Shown: positions 33,064-42,395 of the stretch, piece after piece
How positions within the stretch are numbered: the first letter of the stretch is position 1
Layout: every line of letters begins with the position of its first letter
Assembly (NCBI RefSeq): GCF_028009165.1
Contig: NW_026611617.1
Coordinates: 568,001-632,000 of the forward strand
DNA from: Akanthomyces muscarius
Lineage: Eukaryota; Ascomycota; Sordariomycetes; Hypocreales; Cordycipitaceae
Direction: 5' to 3'
DNA: 64,000 nucleotides
Made by a program: the position numbers and the translations under genes
Notes under the pieces: generated by a model
Seen by the model: only the letters and a program-made list of their open reading frames with translations
What the model was told of the DNA's origin: nothing
The model's database searches: none

Positions 33064-35052
33064 TCCGGCCGGCTGCCGTTGCCCTCACCAACGTCCCGTA
33101 GTATCGGTACCTCGCAGCGGGTTCACGTTGCACTGAAGCCTCACAGCCTGACGAGTGAGCCCTGAATTGGGGGGCCAAAAAAAACGACGGGCAGTAAGCA
33201 AGAGATAAAGCTTAGCCTCGCGCGAGCAGACAACAACGTGCAACCGGTGGCCAGCGCGGCGTCCTTTCAAGCCTCGAAGGCCCTTGCAAGTGCTGACCGT
33301 GGAAAGCTACAGCTAAATGGCTTGCATGGTTCATCATATGTACTGGATTCGAATGTCTTGTGTGGGGAGCTGGGAGGCAGGAGGGCAGAAAGGCTCGCCC
33401 ACGCACCAGTAGCGTGTAAGCTAATGCGCGGCATGTCGCCATGTTCATCATCATTCTCTTCATCATCCCATGTGCTTTAACCAAGTTCTACACAAGATCA
33501 ACGTGCTGTTGAGTCTGGCGCCCATGGATGATGATGTGTTGCCAGTCATATGCGGAATTGGGCCACGTCGTCGGCAGGCAGTCCTGGTCCAAGCTGCTCC
33601 CACCAACATGGATCTTGTCAAGAATGAATCTTGCCGTCTGCTCGTGAAACCCGTCTTCAATACTTGTCTAGTTTATTTTCCGCGGCCCAGCCCGCTCGTC
33701 TTTACCGTAGATGCACCGTCGAGACAATCCTCCGAGTCGGTGTGCAATACGGCAGCTTACCGTCTCACGCGAGAATCACCACATCAAAGACGTAGACGGC
33801 AATTTCCGGCTCGACTGCCACTGCCGATTCCAATTTCAAAAGTCAACAAATCCCCCATCTCGTCATGAAACACAAACGGACGATGCTGCACGGCTGTGCG
33901 CCTCCACGATTGCTCAGCTCTTTGCGGAGCGACATGCGAACGGATCTCGTGGCTTTTGCCATGATGTTTATGCTTTATGCCATCGCATCAACGGCCCCCA
34001 TCTGGTTTCCACGGATGGACTCTTGTTTTTTTTAGGTTTGCTCTTCAGTCCATGCGTTAGGCACAAAGGACGAGGGCACAAGACCTGACACAGCCCGGGC
34101 ACGGAAGATGGGCAGATGCTCCTTGCTAGCGCCGCGCGCGGAATCGGTTGCTCCCCAGCGCATTGTTCATGACACCGGACGAGAACTTGTCTGTTGGATC
34201 CAGCGATCAGCATTGGCTGGAAATCCGTTTGCCATGCGCTGTTGGATCTTCCTCATCAATGCGGCATTATCATCGTTTGTAAATCAGTTGCGTAATGCTA
34301 TGCACTCACAAGGCACAACACATTGACGATTTGACCTTGAGTACTAGTAAATTTACTCGGCTCCCTACGTTGGTTGCAAGATCGCCATCAACAATCCTTC
34401 TACGTTGTAAGTGGCATGCAAGTCGCCTAATCTAGAACCACCCGGAGAACATTCTTCCCGCTGCGCTACACATGAATTGGGCACTGATTGTCGTCGCCGC
34501 TTCTGGCCACGGCAGCTTCTTCGCGTCTCTTTTGGTAGACAGCCTGAACCTGTATTGGCGGCCCGCATTACATCTGTCTTTTCTGGACCCTCGTACCCCG
34601 GTTGACCCCAAATTCTGAAACACGCAACGGGCAAGGCAGGTGGGCAGTTAGTTGCGCATTCTCCCACACGGGCCAGGCCTGCACAGACAAAGGTTTTATT
34701 TAGAAGTGCAGCAGATTGTTCCAGCGAGCTCGGTTAAAAACATTTGTTCGGGGGACGGCTTCTATTTTAAAGTTTATATGCTTGCCTAGCCTGTCTCGCC
34801 ATGTCTCGCCGAAAACCTCCCCTAGTGCGTCTGGGGGCGAGGCTTGGACTACAACGAGGCCCAAGGGCTATTCTGAAACGGCAACAGATGATGCAAAAAT
34901 GAAGAGTCAACCTCGCCATCTGCTGGGGCAGGGCCATGATCACCGGCATTAGCTCCAAGCTTCCCCGAAAGCATGCGCTTGCGGCTGGCTGATGGTCGGC
35001 ATGGTCAACATGGTCTCACTAATTTTGGTCGACGGGAAATCGCCGACCCCCT

Positions 35053-35254
35053 TCGGCCTTGCACAGATCAGCATCACAACCTTCTCTTTCAAGCACTCGC
35101 TGTGTTCGACGTCTTGACAGCCTGGTCAACTTCCGTTGGACAAGTGACCGCCCTCGGCCTTGCACAGATCAGCATCACAGCCTTCTCTTCCAAGCACTCG
35201 CTGTATTCGACGTCTTGACAGCCTGGTCAACTTCCGTTGGAGAACTGACCGCCC
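35053..35254. repeat. 101-bp tandem duplication
   Basis: Unit 1 at 35053-35153 and unit 2 at 35154-35254 both begin TCGGCCTTGCACAGATCAGC and end with a GACCGCC block. By eye they differ at about five positions, three of them transitions. The bases just before unit 1 (GGTCGACGGGAAATCGCCGA) weakly resemble the unit end, so an older third copy may exist. Confidence 0.9.
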
Positions 35255-35936
35255 AAAATGGCGCATGCTGTGCTGTCTGAGAGGACGCCTCCCGCATCTC
35301 CTCCTGGGGAACATGGAGCTTCAATGCATGGTTGGTTACGTGGTAACTTGCATTTTCCCCGACAAGATGCAAGAGGCTTGGCCGATGGAGGGTCGCAGCA
35401 GCCACAGAATGAGGGGTACATGAATCCAACCCTAAAGAGTCTGTTGTTACGAGCTCGTAAAGGCAGCCTCGGCCTCTGAGTTTAATGTTGCCTGTGATGA
35501 CGCCTCGCCGACAACGGGACGAGGATGCATGAATTTCTTCATGGCTTGGTTGAGATGCATGAAGAACAGTGAAGCCACGCACAAGAAGCCACCCAGCAAA
35601 AGGGCAAAACTCTCTGCATGTCGCCCTTGCAGCGGCTGCAAGGTTGCATTTCAATGGTCTTTACACTATACCCGCAGCAGACGCGATCGGTGGACTCGAT
35701 AACCAGCTTTTTCTCTACAGACGGCAGCGCCACCAGGACCTTTTGCCCAAACGTAGACTGTCTTCATCCTGCTGCTCAGCAAGCCACGCAGCTCGTCAGC
35801 CTCGGCGACCAGGTTAACACGAGCATACGAGTGCAGTGCGACAAGGCCTAGCTTGCGTGCGACGCTGAATTCCCAGCAGTCATCCGTCAATGCAGCGCTA
35901 TTACAACATATAGGCTCATTCTCTTGTTATTCATGG

Positions 35937-36002
35937 CTGGCGATGATGGCTGGCAAGGGCTGGCAATGAATGACTGGCAATAAATGACTGGCAATGACAT
36001 GA
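35937..36002. repeat. 14-bp minisatellite (CTGGCAATGAATGA)n
   Basis: Three good copies at 35960-35973, 35974-35987 and 35988-36002 (consensus CTGGCAATRAATGA), preceded by two diverged shorter copies starting CTGGC at 35937 and 35950. Confidence 0.85.
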
Positions 36003-36812
36003 CTGATGAGCCTTGTCGTACTAATAGCTACATACTGGTACTCAGTACTGATAAGTTGGCCTATCCTTCTGCATCGGGGGCCGGCCGCTGAGCGGAGCCG
36101 ACTGTTAATGCCCCCGTCGCACATGCTGTTCTTGAGACTTGAGCCAGACCTTGCTCATGGAACCTTCCAAGACCGGTGGGCCTGCTGGCTGTCTGTTTCC
36201 TTCTCTGCACCAAAGCCACCGTCCGGGCCAGGGGTCCCGAAGAAAACGGCTGTGTTTTGTCTCTCGCGGACGACGGACGGCGCGCCACTGCTGCAAGACA
36301 CAGGGGCGGAGCACCCAGACAGGAATAGCTCGCTGGGCGGCGCTGCAAAAATGGCGGCAGGGGGGAACCTTTGCAAGTGGCCCTAGCAAGGGTTCAGAGA
36401 GCTGTTGTGGATGCCGGCAGGGGTCAGGAACAGGGCTTTTACTCGTCGAGTCGAAGCTGGCTGCTTGTGAAGCTGTGGTGGTGTGCAGGTTGCAAGGCAA
36501 GAAACCCCTCAATCTCGGGGGAGCAAGCACACCTTTGGCGTCGGTGGCGTGGCTACAATGACACAAGCATTGGATAAGTGATTGAAGGATGGATTGTCCA
36601 ACTTGGGTCCGGTCTAGATGGGAGGAAGGGTTACGCGAGAGAGCGTGTCGTGTGTCTCGCAGCCCAACAGCCAATTTTACGTGTTCGTACCTTCCGCTTG
36701 AGTCGATTGAGGCTTGCGGCAGCACAACCTCACGCCTCAATATTCCCACAGCCTTGAAGAAGAAAAAATGCATCAATATCGCCAGAATGCCCGCCCTGCG
36801 GAATCTAGAGTC

Positions 36813-36912
36813 GTATTATGGCCCTTGGTGCATGGCGATGGGGCCGCTCCCTGCTCCTGCGTCCCGACGCTGTGGTCGCCCTGCAGTAGCTGTCGTATGA
36901 GGGCCATAATAC
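36813..36912. repeat. 13-bp perfect inverted repeat flanking 74 bp
   Basis: GTATTATGGCCCT at 36813-36825 is the reverse complement of AGGGCCATAATAC at 36900-36912. The 74 bp between are GC-rich and show no long ORF. It could form a cruciform or RNA hairpin, or be the ends of a small element; no target-site duplication is evident. Confidence 0.75.
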
Positions 36913-38416
36913 CCGCTTCCTACAGTCATAGAGTGGGAGCAGAGGCTGCAAAAGGTCCATCGCCGCGCACTCATGTACGTGCTATATCAGACTTGTTTTT
37001 TTCCTGCAATGTTATGCGCGCAGCCCCAATGCAGAAGGAGACACAAAAGAGGTTGGTTCCACAGCCCGTTGATTGGGCCTCGTTGGGATATGATGGCGCA
37101 CCCTGCTTTGTCCGAGAAGAGAAGAGCGCAAGGGATCAAGGATGCCAGGGACAAAAGAATTCAGGCTCCCGGGTAGTTGGGCGCCGACTGAAAGTTGCAG
37201 ACGGCTGGTCGCAGGCCCGTTCGGGAGAAGCTGCCCGTTCCGTTGGACTGTCGAATGTCGAGTAGTCGAGTGGTGGTAGTCGAGTCGGCGACTTCCCCCG
37301 CTTCTTGTGGCGTTATTCTATCCCCCTCAATAAAAGAGCGTGGGTGCTTCATGGAGGGCGTGTGCGAAAGATTCCATCACGTCGGGTGGGCACATCATGC
37401 GATGGCTGGACAGAACAAACAACCCAAACCGAAAAGCATGCGATTCTGCTGCATTGCGCACATGTACGTAAGCCCTCAGATCAAGTTGCCAACCGAAGCA
37501 GCAACACGCGCCCGTTTATGCGTCGCGGTTAAAATATGCCCTTGTTTCAAGCTTGCCAATCATGCCTCGGCAGGCCCCCGGGAGTGGGCAGCAGCGCGAT
37601 TCTGGTCTTGGCTCATGCGGGATGTGCGAGAATCGTCATGGGTAAGGATTCGACGGCACTTGATTCCGCACGCTTTGACACCTCTGACAACCCAGCATTG
37701 TTCTGTGGTCTTTGACCTCGCCGGGCAAGACAATTGCCATGGAGAGTTGCGTCGCGGTCGTGTCTTGCCTAGAGACCGTCAAACCGCCGTGTAATGGCCT
37801 TGGCACTATTGGTCAGGCTGTGTCAGGGCAGAATTGCCTGACTCGGTGAATTTCTGATGGGACCTGGCATATCTGAGCATCCCTACAATTATCAACAAAA
37901 GAAGACACGGCGAGACCCGATGAAGAAAAAACAAATAAACGTATATCGGTAGACCAGCTATCGAAGAACAGAGCGCCAGCGTCAGCAGACATGTAAGAAT
38001 CGTACAATAAAAGAAAAGTCTTTACAGAGATTGCAAATATGAAACAATAAGACGTCCATATTTTTGTCGAAAAAGAAACACGAGAAGACTGCAATGAGAA
38101 AAGAGGTGAATGGGTCTAGCTAGGCCAATCGCCGATACGGACAGTGCCAGGTCGGCGGATATGCAAGAATTGTACAACGTAATAGCGACAGTGTAAGAGC
38201 CCTTTTTATATGAAACAGAAAAGACAGAAAAGACCGGTCTAAGTTGGTTATTATTTCCAGGCTGAGTGTGATCCGCCTTGTAACGCCGTCGCCAAACAAA
38301 CAGAAACAACTCAATGATTATGCGGTAAAGTTGCAAGCCAAAGTAGGATGCTGGAAGAAGATGTAAACGTTGCGCGTCAATCAACGAGAAAAAATAGCCC
38401 GGATGACTTGCTTCGA

Positions 38417-40544
38417 TTATACGCTGGGTTCAACATTGTCGCCCAGTCCACTCTCAACGTCGTTCTTGGCCTTTTTCTTGGATCGAAAGAAGCTGCCGAC
38501 CGTCTCGCTGAGGCTCCTAGCACGCAGGCGGCCCGGCGGCATCACTGGCTCAGTCCCCTGCTCAGAGGCAGTCAGGACTCTGAGCAGGTCATTCTCCGAC
38601 GGCGGAACAGCCAACGTCTGCTGCGTGTCGTGCTCGTGTCCCCCCTCTTCCTCGTCCGAGTCGATGAACAAGCTGGCGCGGATGCTGGAGCGTATGCGTC
38701 GCAGCGAGGACTGATTGTTTGTGTTTTCGCGCAGGGCGTCCTTCACCACGGTTGTGACGGTCGAGTATAGTGGCGACGGCGAGTAAAACGTGCGGTCTCG
38801 GTCACGAATCGTCGACTTTGGGGTCGTTGTGTTGGCCCGTGGCGTCACAGGCCGCTCTGCACCGCGTGGTGTTGCCAGGGGTTCACGCACCACTGGCGTC
38901 GGGGGCACGTCTGCGACGCATGGCATGGGGGCTGATGCAATCGAGTTTGCAGACAGGGTTCGCACAGCACGTGGCGAGGGCTCGATGCTCTCACCAGGCG
39001 TTTCCGGGGGAGTGATGGCGGCCATCTTGGGACGAACTGGCGCGGAATCCTCTGGTGCGTCCTGGTAGGAGCCTTTGAACGGCTCCGCGAAACTCACACG
39101 CGACACCTTGCTGGAGCGACGGGACGGTACATCCTGTCTTGAATCATCTTCTGGTGCGGCAGCTGGGTTTCCTTCTTGGTCAATCAGGCCAATCGTCTCG
39201 TCGACACCCTCTGCATCGTCAAGCAAGTCTTCGTCCTCATCTTTGCGCTGACGTCCGCTTGTTATCAGGAACACGCCAAAAAAGGTAAGCAGACATCCGC
39301 CCACAAACTTGGCTGCTCGCTCGGGCGTCGTCTTCTCGAAATCGCGATAGAGGACCGCGCTGCCAATGATGACGCAGAGCGTGAACATGACGAACTGTAT
39401 GGGTATGACCTGCGTAGAATCGAAGCGCTGCAAAGCCTTGTTCACGTAACGGATTTGCATCACGGCAGTGCCGAGGAGTATGAAGAGTAAAACATAGGTT
39501 AGGGGAGCAGTAAATGCTCGCCAGAGAGTTGATGATAGCATGGATGATACACCTTTTGTCGCAAGCGCAGTATAGCCACCTAGTTTGTTAGCAAGTTTGC
39601 TACGCTCCAGAGACAGTCGACTTACCAAAGAGGCCGACCAAGCCCAAATCAATCAGACTCGTGCTTCGGCCGTATCTGCCGCTTGCGTACATTAGAATAG
39701 CGATCAGGGATATTGTCACTCCGAGATAAATCTCAAACTCGGTGGTAGTGATGGCGTCTAGGATATCATGGGGGTTCAGCTTGGTTTCTTCCGTCTTGGC
39801 GCTCAGCACGACCGTGACAACACCGCCGACTGCAATGACGACGCCCCAAAAGTCGCGCTGGCGGAACTTTTCGTGAAACATGGCCGGCGCAATGATGCAG
39901 TTGGACACCAGCGCAACGACGCCGAGCGGCGAGACAATGGACGCCGGCGCGAAGCCGTAGGCCAAAAAGTTGCCCATCTCGCCCAGTGTGATGAGGATCT
40001 GCCCGGCCCACCAATACGGCGACTTGAGGTAGTTGGACGAGACCTTGTCCGCATCGGCTGGGTCGTCCGGCACGGTGGTGGCGTCGGACTGGAACGACGC
40101 TGCCAGGGGATCATTCTCGCTGTTCAGATATCCGTCTGCATCGCCGTTTCTCGTCCCGTTGCTCGTCCCATTGCTGTTGGCATGCCCGTTGCTCGAGTCG
40201 ATGGCACCGTACGAGCCGGCCGGGTTGCTCTGGGCGCGTTTTAGGATGGCGCGAGCCCGTTGCTTGACGCGGGCACGCTCCCTGTTGAGTCTTGTGTGTG
40301 CGTATCGTTGGACGTTGAGCGCCAGGGCAATGAGAATGTTGCCGACAATGGCGGTGACGATGCCAATAAGGGACGACCACTGGCGCAGCGTGTCGTGGCC
40401 ATTGCCGGGGTTTTCGCCGTTGTCGCCGCCCGGTATCGTTGTAGAAGTAGGTGTAGCACTCGCGCTGGACGTGCTCGATAGAAAAGTGGTAGTCGCCGTC
40501 ATCGTCGCCGTGACCGTGGACATGGTGAGCGCTTCAAACGCCAT
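38417..40544 (-). CDS. NIPA-type (DUF803) magnesium transporter-like membrane protein
   Basis: Exons on the minus strand: 40544-39626 and 39579-38417, giving 693 aa. The core is a DMT-superfamily bundle of about nine helices: SSLIGIVTAIVGNILIALAL near the N-terminus, GEMGNFLAYGFAPASIVSPL (the most conserved NIPA segment), DFWGVVIAVGGVVTVVLSA, then after the intron LTYVLLFILLGTAVMQIRY and FVMFTLCVIIGSAVLYRDF. A Thr-rich N-terminus, an Asn/Ser-rich loop of about 80 residues after helix 1 and a hydrophilic tail of about 240 residues extend it well beyond animal NIPA proteins. The ATG at 40544 (MAFEALT) is chosen; a second ATG seven codons on would also serve. Mg2+ transport is inferred from the family. 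Confidence 0.9.
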
Positions 40545-41294
40545 GGTGTGTCGACGCGGCTTGGCCGGCGTGCCGCGCGACGATGGGATTGCCTGTATGC
40601 CTCGGGCCTTCACCTGCGGAGAGCACAGCGAGGCGTCATCCGGGCCGAGTAAACTGAGTAATGCAAGAGAATCAACGCCGGCGTGCGTAGATGCTAGAAA
40701 TGTGTGCGGAAACTAGGCATGTCGGCGGACGCAAGATGGAAAACGACGTCGCTAAATTAGCTGGACGTCATGCTTGGCAGCCAATTTACCTTGCCGTCCC
40801 GCCCGAGACGCACTACTAACAATATTGTGTGGCGTGCGGGCGGGAGGCTGCTAGTGGATACTTGCGGGTAGAGCTTCCGTCTCGACGTAGCGTTTCACCA
40901 CTTTCGGGGAGTTTAGGTACCTACCTTAGCCTGGATAGGTGCCGTAAGAGCGCTAATTTTGAGTTGAGAGGAACTGTCACCTGCATCAAGTGTAGATGTG
41001 GTTACGTCGTTGCTGTCGCGTCCTTTCGCATTGTCCGAAACAAGGCTCTGGTCAACCGCTTGCCATATTTCCAACTTGGACTTGAAACCGACGCTGGTAT
41101 CCCACTGGTATTGGTATCCCACTGGTATACTTCTAATATCGTCTGGTATTCTACCGGTGACATCTCTTTAACTCACCTACTCGGCCCCACCAGCTTCAGC
41201 TTTCAAGTACACCGACGTAACCGCTTCAAGGCCACCATTCCATCTCCATCTCCATCGCCTCGTCTCACCATATAACCCGTGCCTAGTCTACAAC
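40545..41294. promoter_or_regulatory. Divergent promoter, NIPA-type gene / unknown gene
   Basis: 750 bp between divergent starts. A 17-bp tandem repeat (core GGTATCCCACTGGTAT) occurs at about 41096-41129. The run CCATCTCCATCTCCATCGCC precedes the plus-strand start. A possible 5'-UTR acceptor (CCGCAG) for the NIPA-type gene lies at 40614-40619. Confidence 0.4.
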
Positions 41295-42236
41295 ATGTCC
41301 GACTCACGCTCCGCCAGTACCCCCGAAGACCTTGCGCTCAGCGTCGGCGAGGTCGCCCTGTCCTCTTACAGCCCTGCGGCGCTCACCCATCTCCGTCAGC
41401 CCGTGCCCAGCGACCTCCCGCCACATCTGGACGCGAGCGTCTTTACATTCCACGATGCCTTTGAGGATTTGCTTGCCGTATCCCAGGGTCGTCCGCTGTC
41501 CGACATTGGATCGCGCTACCAGCAGAGCCGCATGCTGCGTCAAATGTACCCCCACGGCGAGCCCACCTGGCTCTGGATCAGCCGTCTGCAGTCCCAAGGC
41601 CTCATCGGCACGCCCCGCGGATCATCCATTCTTCGTGCGTCGCAAGCAGGCTGGGACGAGCTTCAGAGAGGGCTGGAGGAGGGCGCAGACGCTCTATGGC
41701 GCAGCATCCGAGAAGATCCTAAGAATCGAGAAGCGGCTGCGCAAGTTGGCCAGGTGTTTAGAGAGCTTCGTGAGCAGTTTGGCGGCTCCGGCGAGACCTC
41801 TTCATCTAGGTCCCTTGAGTCAAAGAACAAAAACGGCGAACCGGATGATTTTGACGAGCTCTACTCTGCAATCAAGTCGGCCTATGCCAATGGCCAAGGC
41901 GCATGGGATGCGTTTAAAAGGACCATGAACGAAGATGCGCCGCGGCGTATGGACGAGTTTGAGCGTCAAATGGAAGACAAGTTCAAAGAGAAGCAGTCTC
42001 ACGATGTGACGGAGAAGACGGCCAGCAAGAACGAAAAAGAGACCAGGTCCGAGTGGGTGGACGTTTTTGGGTACAAACACACAACCATCAAGCGCAAGAC
42101 CTACGACGAGAATGGCAAGGAAATTGACTCTTCAACTTTCATAACCATTGCACCGGCAGAGAAGAAACCTTCGGATGCCATTGAAAATAGCGACGGTAAC
42201 ACGAGCGACAAGAAAAAGACCGGCTGGTTCTGGTAG
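41295..42236 (+). CDS. Conserved-looking protein of unknown function
   Basis: Single exon of 313 aa from the ATG at 41295 (MSDSRSASTPEDLAL). I do not recognise the family. The N-terminal part (about 20-110) is a compact folded-looking region ending SRLQSQGLIGTPRGSSIL. The middle is helical and charged (AGWDELQRGLEEGADALWRS), and residues 235-275 hold a second ordered segment, SEWVDVFGYKHTTIKRKTYD. The end is Lys-rich, then GWFW. No signal peptide or membrane helix is seen. Codon use resembles the neighbouring housekeeping genes, so it is very likely a real protein. Confidence 0.8.
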   Translation: MSDSRSASTPEDLALSVGEVALSSYSPAALTHLRQPVPSDLPPHLDASVFTFHDAFEDLLAVSQGRPLSDIGSRYQQSRMLRQMYPHGEPTWLWISRLQSQGLIGTPRGSSILRASQAGWDELQRGLEEGADALWRSIREDPKNREAAAQVGQVFRELREQFGGSGETSSSRSLESKNKNGEPDDFDELYSAIKSAYANGQGAWDAFKRTMNEDAPRRMDEFERQMEDKFKEKQSHDVTEKTASKNEKETRSEWVDVFGYKHTTIKRKTYDENGKEIDSSTFITIAPAEKKPSDAIENSDGNTSDKKKTGWFW

Positions 42237-42395
42237 GGTCATACACGCAGGGGCATGTAGCTTATCCATCTTTGAGCATTGTAAAACATTATATCTAGCA
42301 CCTATTTCACTTTTATATGACATGAAGCGCAGCGCCAATGCAAATGCAGTGTCCGATGATACATGACGAAAACAAAATTTATACGCCTGTTACTT

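Larger units (their letters stand above)
30986..38416. other. 7.4 kb gene desert with repeats
   Basis: No supported coding region on either strand. The longest open frames (for example 36105-36776 minus) are Cys/Arg/Ser-rich, low in aliphatic residues and without splice structure. The interval lies between the 5' end of the CRIB-motif gene and the 3' end of the NIPA-type transporter, so regulatory sequence or a long non-coding transcript would most likely belong to the CRIB gene. It holds a pentanucleotide array (33034), a 101-bp tandem duplication (35053), a 14-bp array (35937) and an inverted repeat (36813). Base composition is mixed, not the AT-rich pattern of heavily RIP-mutated DNA. Confidence 0.65.

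Noticed and set aside
36105..36776. 223-codon minus-strand open frame in the gene desert
   Set aside because: Rich in Cys, Arg, Ser and His, with no hydrophobic core pattern, no domain and no splice structure; it looks like chance in GC-rich DNA.
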